In this document: positions 1-9,527 of the stretch, in pieces
How the letters are laid out: every line of letters begins with the position of its first letter
How positions within the stretch are numbered: the stretch's first letter is position 1
Assembly (NCBI RefSeq): GCF_019915265.1
Contig: NZ_CP082780.1
Span: 2,480,001-2,544,000 of the forward strand
Direction: 5' to 3'
DNA from: Bacillus aquiflavi
GTDB taxonomy: Bacteria > Bacillota > Bacilli > Bacillales > Cytobacillaceae
DNA length: 64,000 bases
Made by a program: the position numbers and the translations under genes
Notes under the pieces: model-generated
What the model saw: the letters and a program-made list of their open reading frames with translations, nothing else
Databases searched by the model: none
What the model was told of the DNA's origin: nothing

Positions 1-959
1 AATCGATCTAATCCTTCGTATTTGCCTGCCTTTTCATTCATCGTTCCGTCTTCGTTCATTACTAAAACTCGTTCTAAACTATGACGATTTCCAATTTCAA
101 AATCGTTCGGGTCATGAGCAGGAGTAATTTTTACTGCACCTGATCCAAAATCCATATCAACATAGTCATCTCCAACGATTGGAATCTCCCTTCCAACGAT
201 TGGCAATATTACTGTCTTTCCAATTAAATGTTTATAACGATCATCCTCAGGGTGAACAGCAACTGCTGTATCTCCAAGCATTGTTTCTGGACGGGTTGTT
301 GCGATTTCAATCTCACCAGAACCATCTGCAAGAGGATATTTCATATGATAAAATGCCCCTTGTACATCTTTGTATATAACCTCAATATCAGAAAGTGCTG
401 TTTTTGTAGATGGATCCCAATTAATAATATATTCTCCGCGGTAAATAAGACCTTTTCTATAAAGAGAGACGAATACTTCACGAACTGCCTTTGATAACCC
501 TTCATCTAACGTAAAGCGTTCCCGGTTATAATCTAATCCGAGACCTAGCTTTGACCATTGTTCACGAATATGTCCGGCATATATTTCTTTCCATTTCCAT
601 GTTTCCTCAACAAACTTTTCCCTGCCTAAATCATAACGGTTTTTTCCCTCATTACGCAGTTTTTCTTCAACCTTTGCTTGTGTCGCAATCCCTGCATGGT
701 CCATGCCTGGCAGCCACAAAACATCGTTACCTTGCATTCGCTTCATTCTTGTTACAATATCTTGTAAAGTCGTGTCCCAAGCATGACCCAAATGGAGCTT
801 CCCTGTTACGTTTGGCGGTGGGATCACAATCGTATATGGCTGTTTTTGTTCATCGTCCTTTGCCTAAAAAAACTTTCCTTTTATCCACCAGTCATAGCGA
901 CCTTGTTCAATTGCTTTTGGGTCGTATTTTGTTGACATTGTTAATTCATTTGTATCCAT
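1..959 (-). pseudogene. valS: valine--tRNA ligase, N-terminal part, interrupted by an in-frame TAG
   Basis: Charges tRNA-Val with valine in the cytoplasm. The reading frame from ATG at 959 (strong AGGAGG site) starts MDTNELTMSTKYDPKAIE and continues off the left edge. It is otherwise colinear with Bacillus Val[15 protein letters not shown] carries the class I HLGH signature, followed by [17 protein letters not shown] of the editing domain. Codon 32 (864-866) reads TAG where relatives have a Glu codon after KGKFF or similar. No Met lies between this stop and the HLGH motif, so restarting downstream would lose ATP binding. The remaining visible frame is open. A base-calling error, a real nonsense mutation with a second valS elsewhere, or readthrough are all possible. 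Identity is certain; functional status is not. Confidence 0.93.
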
Positions 960-1044
960 TTTCTAAGTCCTCCTACTGTTATTTATAAGCAATTACTTCC
1001 TCATTCATCTACTTTAATGTGATACTCATACACGAGAAAACGAT

Positions 1045-1325
1045 AAAAAAACTCCATACATCCTTAAAAGGACGAATGGAGTCTAATTCGCGGTACCACC
1101 TTAATTCCAATTAGTCATAGACAAATTGGCACTTTCAATTGATAACGGATTTCCCGTCTTTCACTATAAGGCGTTTTTTAGCCGTTCGCAAAAGAAGCTC
1201 AAGGGTGACTTTTCCTATGGTTCAACTTAGAATATCTTCCAGCTTATGATATTCCTCTCTGAAAGTGAATTTCCATCATACTCTTCCCTCTCATTGCTTA
1301 TTAAATGATATTTACTCTTCATTAC
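1045..1325 (-). promoter_or_regulatory. T-box riboswitch leader of valS
   Basis: Tandem tRNA-sensing leader directly upstream of valS on the same strand. The T-box core AAGGTGGTACCGCG reads on the minus strand at 1102-1089. It is followed by a terminator with stem ACTCCAT/ATGGAGT (1082-1051) and a run of T (1050-1045). Upstream is Stem I-like sequence including AGAGAGG and a GCTGGAAG stretch. A GTC triplet at 1209-1207 is a plausible valine specifier codon, but I placed it by eye only. Uncharged tRNA-Val should stabilise the antiterminator and raise valS expression. Confidence 0.93.
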
Positions 1326-1588
1326 TAGTAATAGTACCGAAAAAAAGCTTGTTTCGTCAATAAGGATATCCTAAATTTTTTGACTTTATACTGTGAATAA
1401 CGTAAGTGATATGACTTGAACCATCTGGATAACGAATAAAATTTTATATAATCAGTCGCCTCAACATGGAAGATGCAAAACATAATTGTAACCCTAACAT
1501 AGTATCGGAAAAGTTTTATCACTTACGCATTCGTCTAATCATATGATAGTAAAAGAGTGGAGAAAGTCTAGATTGGGGGGATGGATGA

Positions 1589-1780
1589 ATGAGGAAGAAA
1601 TTTAACCCATATACATTTCCGCCATGGTTAAAAAACATTAGAAATGTAACCGCTCAATTTATTATTCCATTTTCAATATTTCAAGGCATCCGCACACTTT
1701 TATTACCGACTACATTCGATGTTTTATTTTTAACGATTTTAATCGCCCTCGCAGTTGCTTTTCATTACGAATGGATTTAA
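1589..1780 (+). CDS. small membrane protein of unknown function (63 aa)
   Basis: I do not recognise a named family. ATG at 1589 is preceded at about 8 nt by a GGGGGG stretch that can serve as ribosome-binding site. The N-terminus is basic (MRKKFNPYTFPPWLKN). One or two hydrophobic segments follow, roughly residues 20-37 and 42-58, the latter rich in L, I, V and A. It is the only plus-strand gene between valS and ysxE and converges on ysxE. The absence of an overlapping gene, the decent ribosome site and the membrane-like composition argue that it is real. Function cannot be inferred. Confidence 0.6.
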   Translation: MRKKFNPYTFPPWLKNIRNVTAQFIIPFSIFQGIRTLLLPTTFDVLFLTILIALAVAFHYEWI

Positions 1781-1814
1781 GGAGCCAAGTGTTTTTTTTA
1801 TTCCTTGGCTCCTT
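1779..1814. terminator. convergent hairpin between the 63-aa gene and ysxE
   Basis: Perfect 11-bp inverted repeat AAGGAGCCAAG (1779-1789) / CTTGGCTCCTT (1804-1814), overlapping the last codons of both convergent genes. The T run lies in the loop rather than after the stem, so it is not a classical intrinsic terminator, although its position between convergent 3' ends suggests that role. Confidence 0.45.
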
Positions 1815-2832
1815 CCTGAGCATGCTTTTTTTGTCTTTCACTTTCATCTATTTTCATTACGATATACTCAATATTTTTCATATGCCAATACTCTTGTTGC
1901 AATTGCTGTACAAATTTAAATTCTTTTTTTCGTGTTTTTTTTAAGTAGTAGTTTTGGGCAACACGAATTAATGATCCTGGATAAGCAAAATAGCTTAAAA
2001 ATAATGACAATTCATCTTCTTTAAAAGGAAAGTACTTAAAGTAAGTGTATATCCAATCAAGACAAGCTTCATGCTGTTTAGGATAGCCTTTTAAAGAGCG
2101 GGATAGAAACGGCAGCAAATCATGAAAAGGTGGAGCTAGTTTGGAATTCTCAAAATTAATAAAAAAGCCGTAGCCGCGGTCATCGTATAAAAAATGCTCA
2201 GTCGAGACCTTCCCGTGAATGATAACTGCCCGCACATTCGTTTCTTCCTTTGTTTTTTCATACCACTCTTCAAGCTTTCCCTTAGCAAAACGAAGAGCCT
2301 GATTGATGTCATTAAAATAAAGGCAAAATAGCAATTCAAAAGGTGACATATACCAATTTTTCTCACAGATCTCAATAAATCCATTTATAAATTCCTCATC
2401 TTTTTGCCATTTTAAAACGGTATTTTCGTAGTGTTCCGTTTTTTCATCTTTATCAATCGCTATTTCTTTAGCTGATAATGTGTGTAGCCTTGCCAATTCC
2501 CGAAAAAGCTGTTTATGACGCCCATCTCGATTTTCTTTCATTTCATTCGACAACCACGGCATTAAATAATAAAGCTTATGATTATCCAAAATTCCATAAC
2601 GGCCATCAATAGTTGGATAAATCGGAACAATTCGATTATAACCTTTTTGATATAGAAACTGTACATGATGAATAAAGTCAATACCTGAAAAAGGGGTAAT
2701 TTTTTTTAAGGCAAAAACACCTTTATTTGAATATACTTTTTGTATATTCCCAAAATCTTCAACAAAATATGGTTTCAGCGAGTATTGTTTTAAAATAGGA
2801 GTAAAGTGTTTCAGACGATTCTGTTCATCCAT
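1798..2832 (-). CDS. ysxE: YsxE-like spore coat / CotS-family phosphotransferase-fold protein
   Basis: Member of the CotS/YsxE group of kinase-fold (APH-like) spore proteins. The gene lies immediately downstream of spoVID, as in B. subtilis. About 344 aa, close to the usual length. The sequence has the loosely conserved aminoglycoside-phosphotransferase pattern: an N-terminal nucleotide-fold region (YSNKGVFALKKI) and a central VIIHGKVSTEHFLYDD stretch in the position of the catalytic HGD loop. The usual catalytic Asp is replaced, so it may be an inactive kinase fold. I prefer ATG at 2832 because the AAAGAGAG site is correctly spaced from it. An in-frame GTG at 2841 lies almost on that site. 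Expected in the mother cell during sporulation (family knowledge). Confidence 0.85.
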   Translation of the reverse strand: MDEQNRLKHFTPILKQYSLKPYFVEDFGNIQKVYSNKGVFALKKITPFSGIDFIHHVQFLYQKGYNRIVPIYPTIDGRYGILDNHKLYYLMPWLSNEMKENRDGRHKQLFRELARLHTLSAKEIAIDKDEKTEHYENTVLKWQKDEEFINGFIEICEKNWYMSPFELLFCLYFNDINQALRFAKGKLEEWYEKTKEETNVRAVIIHGKVSTEHFLYDDRGYGFFINFENSKLAPPFHDLLPFLSRSLKGYPKQHEACLDWIYTYFKYFPFKEDELSLFLSYFAYPGSLIRVAQNYYLKKTRKKEFKFVQQLQQEYWHMKNIEYIVMKIDESERQKKHAQEGAKE

Positions 2833-2940
2833 AGATGTCACTCTCTTTCGAATCGTTACAAATGATAAAATAGAAATCTTTATCCCTATGAGTAGTTAAA
2901 TTAAAAATAATATTAAAAAGCATAATCTGATAACGTATCT

Positions 2941-2976
2941 CTCCCACCTAAACTTTATTATTGTATTAGGTGGGAG
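2941..2976. terminator. strong hairpin between spoVID and ysxE
   Basis: Perfect 10-bp inverted repeat CTCCCACCTA (2941-2950) / TAGGTGGGAG (2967-2976) with a 16-nt AT-rich loop, downstream of the spoVID stop codon. No T tract follows on either strand, so termination efficiency is uncertain. It could instead protect the spoVID mRNA 3' end. Confidence 0.5.
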
Positions 2977-3002
2977 AAACGCATAAGATAAATACTAGTT
3001 TG

Positions 3003-4196
3003 TTATTTAGTTTTTTGAAATACTGGTACATATAAAACTTGCCCTTTATATACGTTTTGAGTTTCATCAAGTTCGTTGACTCGTAAAATCTGTTGTCTGC
3101 TAACATTATATTTTTGAGCAAGCCGATCTAATGTCTCTCCTTCTTGAACAATACATACTCTAATTTTCGTATGTTCTTCTTCTTCTTTTCTTGCAAAAAA
3201 CTCTGTTAATGATAGTCCTTTCTTTTTCGTTATTTTCTTCTTCTTTTTATATTTTACATCCTCTGGTGAAGATTCACTTTCTTCAATATCATCACTAGAT
3301 TCTATCGATTCAATTTCTAGATCATAAGATTCAAATGATGATTCTTCTCCAATTTCATGTTCTTGTTGTATCGTTATTTTTTGTTCTTCATTCCGCTGAG
3401 CAGAAAAGGATATTTCAAAGCTAGATTCATTGCTTTCTTCCTCTGTTATGTTAATTGTTTCTCTATTTTCCTCAATCTTGAGAGGTTTTTTTGTTTTTGT
3501 GAAAATCTCTTCTTCTTTTTTGTCAGCTTCAAAGTTTTCTAAAGATAGTACATTTTCTTTTTTGGAAATATGATGAGTTTCAACTGTATTCATTTTTTCT
3601 GTCGGTTCTTTTCTGGCTTCCACTTCAAAAGGCTGAAACAACGTGTTTTGTGGTTCCTCTGTTTCCTCTATTTGCTCCTCTTGATCAAGTTCAGCATGTG
3701 TTGTCTTTTCTTCAACTAGTGAAGCAGCATGCCTAGTTGCTTCCTCCACTATCTCTTCACTCTGTTGGTTTTCCTCATATAGCCCTGAAATTCTTAAATC
3801 AGCTGTAAGCTTTAAACAACTGCGTTCGGGTAATAAATAATCAAACGATTCAATTTCTACATTAACATCGTAAATATTTTTCACACGATTAAGTGGAATC
3901 GTAATGTCAACAGGGAAGTGGTGATTGAACTCACAAACACCATCGTCTCTTTCTTCTACAAAATGAATAAATTTTGGAGCAGAAAATGGCTCCTCCTCTA
4001 TTTCATCTGCTCCAACACGCTTATATTCTCCAGACAATTGTAATAAGCCATTAATAGTAACAAAACGCTCGCTTTCTTGTAGCGTAACATCAGGATCAAG
4101 TGAAATTGAAATAAGTTCTGCTACTTCCTGTCCTTTTTGGAACCAAATTGACTCCTCTATTGAAAACTTCAAAAATGATTGATTTTCTTGAGACAA
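3003..4196 (-). CDS. spoVID: stage VI sporulation protein D, spore coat encasement morphogenetic protein
   Basis: SpoVID guides coat proteins around the forespore. Of 397 aa, the N-terminal ~150 residues form the conserved domain (FSIEESIWFQKGQEV near residue 11; HFPVDITIPLNRV in the middle). A long acidic, Glu/Ser-rich low-complexity region follows (about 150-330), then a basic KKKKKITKKKG patch. A C-terminal LysM domain (about 345-392) contains VQEGETLDRLAQKYNVS and ends VYKGQVLYVPVF. The start is TTG at 4196 behind an AAAGGAGGAG site at ideal distance. Synteny with hemL upstream and ysxE downstream is the Bacillus arrangement. The low-complexity middle is expected to vary between species. 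Confidence 0.95.
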   Translation of the reverse strand: MSQENQSFLKFSIEESIWFQKGQEVAELISISLDPDVTLQESERFVTINGLLQLSGEYKRVGADEIEEEPFSAPKFIHFVEERDDGVCEFNHHFPVDITIPLNRVKNIYDVNVEIESFDYLLPERSCLKLTADLRISGLYEENQQSEEIVEEATRHAASLVEEKTTHAELDQEEQIEETEEPQNTLFQPFEVEARKEPTEKMNTVETHHISKKENVLSLENFEADKKEEEIFTKTKKPLKIEENRETINITEEESNESSFEISFSAQRNEEQKITIQQEHEIGEESSFESYDLEIESIESSDDIEESESSPEDVKYKKKKKITKKKGLSLTEFFARKEEEEHTKIRVCIVQEGETLDRLAQKYNVSRQQILRVNELDETQNVYKGQVLYVPVFQKTK

Positions 4197-4425
4197 AATA
4201 ACTCCTCCTTTCTTATCCTCCCTTACGAAAATTTCTTTGTCATAATCACTTTATGAATAGACTGTTTTTTTATGATGATTGCCCAATTAAACAATAATAA
4301 ATGCGAATTTTTTACGTGAAAAGACGAAACCTCCTTTATTGGTTTCTCTGCAAAAAAACACATCAGATGATTTAAAAAAATAGTTCCTCTTAAACATCAA
4401 TGCTTCTTTACATAAAAATATGCAT

Positions 4426-4460
4426 AAAAAAACCACTTACCTGTAAAAACAGTAAGTGGT
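4426..4460 (-). terminator. rho-independent terminator of the hem operon
   Basis: On the minus strand, ACCACTTAC / GTAAGTGGT (4460-4452 and 4440-4432) encloses an 11-nt loop and is followed by TTTTTT (4431-4426). It lies downstream of hemL and directly adjoins the dispersed repeat that starts at 4461. Confidence 0.85.
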
Positions 4461-4575
4461 CAGATTGTTGACAAATAAACTGATGAACGACAGTTTTTAT
4501 CGTTTTTGCCTAGTGCTGCGCTTCTCGACTGACACCTGCATAAAATTGATACAAATGTTGAGTTTGTCTATGTTC
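4461..4575 (+). repeat. dispersed TIR element, copy 1 (3' UTR of hemL)
   Basis: Starts CAGATTGTTGACAAA and ends GAGTTTGTCTATGTTC, giving near-complementary ends as in the other copies. The middle retains TGATGAACGAC and CTTCTCGACTGACA, which recur in copies at 23991, 35410 and 38344. It separates the hemL stop codon from the hem operon terminator. No gene is seen in the whole 4197-4587 interval. Confidence 0.75.
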
Positions 4576-4587
4576 TCGTTTAAAAAT

Positions 4588-5877
4588 TTAACCTTTCAAT
4601 TTTGAAAATGCAGTTTCAGCCGCACTAATTGTTTTTTCGATATCTTCATCAGTATGGGCTGTTGATAAAAACAGTCCTTCAAACTGTGATGGCGGTAAGA
4701 AAATACCTCCATTAGCCATCTCTTGATAGTATTTCGCAAAATAATCCAGGTTGGAAGTTTTCGTTTTTTCGTAGTTAACAACATCCTCAGTCGTAAAGAA
4801 AAAGCCAATCATCGAACCGGCTCGATTAATTGTATGTGGAATATTATACTTTTCAGCAGCCTTCTTTAACCCTGCCTCAAGCATATCAGCTTTTCGTATA
4901 AATTCGCTATAGCTTTCCCGTGTTAACTGGCTTAGTGTGTACAACCCTGCAGTCATAGCCAATGGATTACCTGAAAGTGTACCGGCTTGATAAATTGAAC
5001 CGCTTGGAGCAATTTTTTCCATTATTTCAGCCTTGCCCCCATATGCTCCAACAGGAAGACCTCCTCCAATTACTTTCCCTAAACAAGTAATATCAGGCGT
5101 AATCCCAAAATAGCCTTGTGCACAATGATAATCAACACGGAACCCTGTCATGACTTCATCAAAAATTAACAATGAACCATATTGCTCTGTAATTTCACGC
5201 AACCCTTCTAAAAAACCTGGTTGCGGAGGAACGACACCCATATTTCCTGCAACAGGTTCAACGATAATACAAGCAATATCTTCACCATAGCGTTCAAAAG
5301 CATATTTAACACTATCTAGATCGTTATATGGTACGGTAATTGTATTTTTTGCGACGCCTTCTGGAACACCAGGGCTATCAGGCAAGCCCAATGTTGCCAC
5401 TCCAGACCCGGCTTTAATTAATAAAGAATCCCCGTGACCGTGATAGCAACCTTCAAATTTCATTATTTTATTCCGTTTCGTATATCCTCGTGCTAATCTT
5501 AGAGCACTCATCGTCGCTTCTGTTCCGGATGAAACCATTCTAATAATCTCTATAGAAGGAACGCGTTCTTTTACGAGTTTTGCTAGTTCATTTTCAACAA
5601 TCGTAGGTGCACCAAAGCTTGTACCTTTTTCTGCTACTTTTTTGATTTCCTCAACTACTTTTTCATTTGCATGACCAAGAATTAATGGTCCCCATGATAA
5701 AACGTAGTCAATATATTCATTACCGTCAATATCATATATTTTCGATCCTTTTCCATGTTCCATAAAAATTGGATCCATTTTTACAGATTTAAATGCACGA
5801 ACAGGGCTATTTACTCCGCCAGGCATAAGTGTTTTTGCTTCACTAAAAGCTTTTTTTGACTTTTCATATGACCGCAT
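4588..5877 (-). CDS. hemL: glutamate-1-semialdehyde 2,1-aminomutase
   Basis: PLP enzyme converting glutamate-1-semialdehyde to 5-aminolevulinate, second step of the C5 heme pathway. At 429 aa it has the family's usual length. Visible motifs are [14 protein letters not shown] near the N-terminus, [16 protein letters not shown] (phosphate binding), FDEVMTGFR and the PLP-lysine region [17 protein letters not shown], with [11 protein letters not shown] following. It is the last gene of hemAXCDBL, 44 nt downstream of hemB. A TIR element and a terminator follow. The ATG at 5877 has an AAAGAGGGA-like site upstream. Confidence 0.98.
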   Translation of the reverse strand: MRSYEKSKKAFSEAKTLMPGGVNSPVRAFKSVKMDPIFMEHGKGSKIYDIDGNEYIDYVLSWGPLILGHANEKVVEEIKKVAEKGTSFGAPTIVENELAKLVKERVPSIEIIRMVSSGTEATMSALRLARGYTKRNKIMKFEGCYHGHGDSLLIKAGSGVATLGLPDSPGVPEGVAKNTITVPYNDLDSVKYAFERYGEDIACIIVEPVAGNMGVVPPQPGFLEGLREITEQYGSLLIFDEVMTGFRVDYHCAQGYFGITPDITCLGKVIGGGLPVGAYGGKAEIMEKIAPSGSIYQAGTLSGNPLAMTAGLYTLSQLTRESYSEFIRKADMLEAGLKKAAEKYNIPHTINRAGSMIGFFFTTEDVVNYEKTKTSNLDYFAKYYQEMANGGIFLPPSQFEGLFLSTAHTDEDIEKTISAAETAFSKLKG

Positions 5878-5921
5878 CTAAAAAATCCCTCTTTTCTATC
5901 ATCATTTTTAATAATCGAAAA

Positions 5922-6905
5922 TTACTCTGCTAACCAACGAGCCGCATCTTTTGCAAAATAAGTAATAATAAGATCTGCTCCAGCCCGTTTCATACTCGTA
6001 AGCATTTCCATCACGACACCTTTTTCATCAATCCAGCCATTTTGTGCGGCTGCTTTAATAAGCGAATATTCACCACTTACATTGTAAACTACAACCGGCA
6101 AATTAAAATTATTTTTTACGTCACGCACAATATCTAAATATGGCATACCAGGCTTTACTATTAAAAAATCGGCACCCTCTAACACATCCGATTCTGCTTC
6201 TCTCATAGCTTCGAGGCGATTGGCTGGATCCATTTGGTACGTCTTACGATCCCCAAATTGAGGCGTACTATCTGCCGCATCACGAAATGGTCCGTAAAAA
6301 GCGGAGGCATATTTTACTGCGTAAGACATAATCGGAACATCTTCAAATCCTGCTTCATCAAGACCCGCTCGAATTGCTGCCACAAACCCATCCATCATAT
6401 TTGATGGTGCGATAATATCCGCTCCAGCCTCTGCTTGACTAACTGCCGTTTTCGCTAATAAATCTAATGAAGGATCGTTTAATACCTTTCCTCCTTTTTC
6501 AACAACACCGCAATGACCATGACTTGTATACTCACATAAACATGTATCAGCTACAACAATTATATCTGGAAAGTGTTTCTTTATAAATCGAGTTGCTTCT
6601 TGAACAATTCCATGATTATGGTAAGCCCCTATACCAAGCTCGTCTTTTTCAATTGGAACACCAAATAATATAATCGACTTAATTCCTAAAGAAATAATTT
6701 CTTCTATTTCTGTTTCTAACTGATCAATTGATAACTGATAAACTCCTGGCATAGACTGTACTTGCTGTTTAATATTTTGACCTACAACAATAAACAGGGG
6801 ATAGATAAAATCTTCTACATGTAAATGGGTTTCTCGAACAATCGCACGCATATTCGCACTTTGCCGTAAACGGCGATGACGGGTAAAATGTAAATCTTTC
6901 ATCAT
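5922..6905 (-). CDS. hemB: delta-aminolevulinic acid dehydratase (porphobilinogen synthase)
   Basis: Condenses two 5-aminolevulinate molecules to porphobilinogen. 327 aa. The zinc-type cysteine cluster [14 protein letters not shown] is present, so this is a Zn-dependent enzyme rather than the Asp-rich Mg type. Both Schiff-base lysine regions are visible: [18 protein letters not shown] and [13 protein letters not shown]. Its ATG overlaps the hemD stop by 4 nt (ATGA), implying translational coupling within the operon. Two adjacent ATG codons start the gene and either may be used. Confidence 0.98.
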   Translation of the reverse strand: MMKDLHFTRHRRLRQSANMRAIVRETHLHVEDFIYPLFIVVGQNIKQQVQSMPGVYQLSIDQLETEIEEIISLGIKSIILFGVPIEKDELGIGAYHNHGIVQEATRFIKKHFPDIIVVADTCLCEYTSHGHCGVVEKGGKVLNDPSLDLLAKTAVSQAEAGADIIAPSNMMDGFVAAIRAGLDEAGFEDVPIMSYAVKYASAFYGPFRDAADSTPQFGDRKTYQMDPANRLEAMREAESDVLEGADFLIVKPGMPYLDIVRDVKNNFNLPVVVYNVSGEYSLIKAAAQNGWIDEKGVVMEMLTSMKRAGADLIITYFAKDAARWLAE

Positions 6906-7687
6906 TTAGCCTCCAATCTCGTTTCTGATACATAGTGAATTAATTGTAAGATCATTGCATCTACGGTATAAATAGATGGACAAACATGCACTGTTAGTCC
7001 GTGACTTTCAGCAGTTTTCTTTGCAATTGGTCCAATACACGCAACGATACTTTCCTTTATTTTATCATGCAATTTTGCCTCATTTACGACAGCCATAAAA
7101 TGATCAACTGTTGACGAACTCGTAAATGTTAAAATGTGTAATTTTGTTTCTGTTAATGTCTTCATTAACTGTTGCTTACTTTCCTCTGGAAGAAATGTTT
7201 CATAAATAATGAGTTCATTTACTTGAATATTATTTTTCTGTAGCGCGGAGACAATGACACCTCTTGCTAAATCGCCTTTTGGCAAAAGCGCCTTTTCCCC
7301 TTGTGATATGATTGGTAAAAACTCCTTTACAAAGCCTTCAGCGACATACTCACTAGGAGTAAAAGCTACGTTAAATCCAAGCTCCTTTATAACTCGTTCT
7401 GTTTTTTCACCAATTGCCGCGATTTTTGGCATAGATGGCAAATTAGCAGGGATTTTTGTTAAAAAAAACCGGGCTGAGTTAATACTTGTAATAATTAGCC
7501 AGTCATACTGATCAATTTGTTCAATCGCTTGTTGAAGTTCCTCTCTAATCTGCGTAGGCCGAAAGCCGATTAGAGGAATTTCAATCGGCACTCCCCCGTG
7601 TTCCTTAATAGCTTCAGAAAATGCCTTTGCTTGAAGCTTTCCTCTAGGAATAAGAATATTTTTCCCTTGCAAAGGAACGTCACTCAT
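6902..7687 (-). CDS. hemD: uroporphyrinogen-III synthase
   Basis: Cyclises hydroxymethylbilane with inversion of ring D to give uroporphyrinogen III. 261 aa, usual length. The family is poorly conserved. Identification rests on the N-terminal [18 protein letters not shown], the [13 protein letters not shown] and [12 protein letters not shown] strands typical of the two-domain HemD fold, and its position between hemC and hemB. The start codon overlaps the hemC stop (TAATG), so the two are translationally coupled. Confidence 0.95.
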   Translation of the reverse strand: MSDVPLQGKNILIPRGKLQAKAFSEAIKEHGGVPIEIPLIGFRPTQIREELQQAIEQIDQYDWLIITSINSARFFLTKIPANLPSMPKIAAIGEKTERVIKELGFNVAFTPSEYVAEGFVKEFLPIISQGEKALLPKGDLARGVIVSALQKNNIQVNELIIYETFLPEESKQQLMKTLTETKLHILTFTSSSTVDHFMAVVNEAKLHDKIKESIVACIGPIAKKTAESHGLTVHVCPSIYTVDAMILQLIHYVSETRLEAK

Positions 7688-8619
7688 TATTGATCGAGCT
7701 CCTTTTTTACAGAATGGATTAACTGAAGTGCACCCTTATCCGCAAGAAGCTCGGCCGCACGACACCCTACTTCTACTGGATCATGACCAGTAACTCGTTC
7801 TTTAAGAATCGTTTTTCCATCTGGTGAAGCAACAAGTGCAGTTAGGGCAATGTCGTCTTTATGATTGATTGTTGCATATCCAGCAATTGGTACTTGACAA
7901 CCCCCTTCCATCTTATGAAGAAAGGCTCTTTCTGCTTTAACAGTTTTTTCAGTATGATCACAAGTTAGCTTACTTAACTGATCAAGCAACTCATGATCAT
8001 CATCGCGACATTCAATTGAAAGAGCTCCTTGTCCAACAGCTGGGAGACAAATATCAGGCTCTAAAAAATCTGAAATAACATCTTTTGCCCATCCCATCCG
8101 AAACAAACCTGCTGCAGCCAATATAATCGCATCGTATTCCTCTGTTTTTAATTTGTTCAAGCGTGTATCAATGTTACCGCGAATCCACTTAATATGAAGA
8201 TCTGGACGTTTCGCTAATAATTGGGCACCCCGTCGCAAACTGCTTGTACCGATAATTGCACCTTGTTTTAATTCGTGAAAGGGAACATTTCCTTTAGAAA
8301 TAAGAGCATCACGATGATCTTCCCGTTTAGGTATACAGCCAATCATAAGCCCTTCTGGCAGAACAGCAGGCATATCTTTCATACTATGTATTGCCATATC
8401 AATCTCTTTATTTAGCATCGCCTGCTCAATTTCTTTAACAAACAATCCTTTTCCGCCTACCTTTGATAACGTTACATCTAATATTCGATCCCCTTTAGTA
8501 ACAATTTCTTTCATCTCAAAATCAAAAGGGACACCGAGTTTTTTTAATTGTTCAATTACCCATTTTGTTTGTGTGATCGCAAGCTTACTCCGTCTTGATC
8601 CGACGATAATTTTTCTCAT
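7687..8619 (-). CDS. hemC: porphobilinogen deaminase (hydroxymethylbilane synthase)
   Basis: Polymerises four porphobilinogens into hydroxymethylbilane. 310 aa. Key motifs are [12 protein letters not shown] at the N-terminus, [26 protein letters not shown] and [11 protein letters not shown]. The dipyrromethane-cofactor cysteine lies in [17 protein letters not shown] near residue 240. Preceded by an AGGAGGC-like site. Sits in the order hemA-X-C-D-B-L as in B. subtilis. Confidence 0.98.
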   Translation of the reverse strand: MRKIIVGSRRSKLAITQTKWVIEQLKKLGVPFDFEMKEIVTKGDRILDVTLSKVGGKGLFVKEIEQAMLNKEIDMAIHSMKDMPAVLPEGLMIGCIPKREDHRDALISKGNVPFHELKQGAIIGTSSLRRGAQLLAKRPDLHIKWIRGNIDTRLNKLKTEEYDAIILAAAGLFRMGWAKDVISDFLEPDICLPAVGQGALSIECRDDDHELLDQLSKLTCDHTEKTVKAERAFLHKMEGGCQVPIAGYATINHKDDIALTALVASPDGKTILKERVTGHDPVEVGCRAAELLADKGALQLIHSVKKELDQ

Positions 8620-8679
8620 AGCAGCCTCCTGTAATTTTATCCTGTTTGTTAATGTAATCCTAAATATAAGTCTTTTCTA

Positions 8680-9513
8680 TTACGAATACCAAAAATGAAA
8701 CGATGATAGCCGTCCAAACAAGAAGAAATTTATTAACACAATTAAAAATGAACCTACATTCAAAAGGGCTATCGTTTTACCATGAATATCTTTTCTTACT
8801 CTTAAATATAAATTAAAGCTGTAAACACTTAAGACAACAAATGAACCAATAATTTTAGTATCGAACCAATTCATATTTGGCAACTTAATAAATGCCCATT
8901 GAATACCTAAAATTAAGGCTAATATTAGCATCGGTACCCCTATTACATTTAATACGTAGGACATATTCTCCAACTTTGTTAAATCTGCTATCCTTAATAG
9001 TCTGTCCCCCCATTTTTTCTGTTTTAATAAATCATATTGAATTAAATAAAGAAGAGAAAATACAAATGATAAAGAAAATGCACCGTATGAAAGGATTGCC
9101 ATCGTTATATGAATTAGCAGAAGTTCAGAAACAAGCTGCTCACTCATCACCCTTGATTCAAATTGAAAAGGTGCAAATGTATGAATAACCATTATTAAAA
9201 ATCCAAGTACATTTGTAAAGAAAACTGTAAAATCAACCCGTAACAACCGATTGATTACTAACGATAGAGTGATCAATACCCATGCGTAAAAATAAAGTCC
9301 TTCAAAAATTGTCAAGACAGGGAATCTTCCTGTTTTTAACATATACAAAATTAAAAAAATAGTTTGTAAAATCCAAACAAACGCAAGTAACCAGAAGGCG
9401 ATTGAATTTGCCTTCCGGTTGCTATGAAGAAAATCAATAAAATATAAAAGAACGCTCAAGGCATACAATACAACCATAAGTTCATGCAGCCTCGCCAAAA
9501 AAATCTCAACCAT
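8680..9513 (-). CDS. hemX: HemX, CcsA-like membrane protein of the heme operon
   Basis: Integral membrane protein of the cytochrome c assembly (CcsA/HemX) family, which in B. subtilis lowers the amount of HemA (family knowledge). 277 aa with about eight hydrophobic helices spread along the sequence (for example LYALSVLLYFIDFLH and IALLNVGSFLIVLINFFL). The TIFEGLYFYAWVLITLSLV region and the HITMAILSYGAFSLSF helix with a conserved His fit the family. It starts 14 nt downstream of hemA and is cotranscribed with it. Confidence 0.93.
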   Translation of the reverse strand: MVEIFLARLHELMVVLYALSVLLYFIDFLHSNRKANSIAFWLLAFVWILQTIFLILYMLKTGRFPVLTIFEGLYFYAWVLITLSLVINRLLRVDFTVFFTNVLGFLIMVIHTFAPFQFESRVMSEQLVSELLLIHITMAILSYGAFSLSFVFSLLYLIQYDLLKQKKWGDRLLRIADLTKLENMSYVLNVIGVPMLILALILGIQWAFIKLPNMNWFDTKIIGSFVVLSVYSFNLYLRVRKDIHGKTIALLNVGSFLIVLINFFLFGRLSSFHFWYS

Positions 9514-9527
9514 GGAGGAAACCCCTT

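Noticed and set aside
1325-1522. 65-codon minus-strand frame upstream of the valS T-box
   Set aside because: No ribosome site, atypical composition; the region is more likely the valS promoter.
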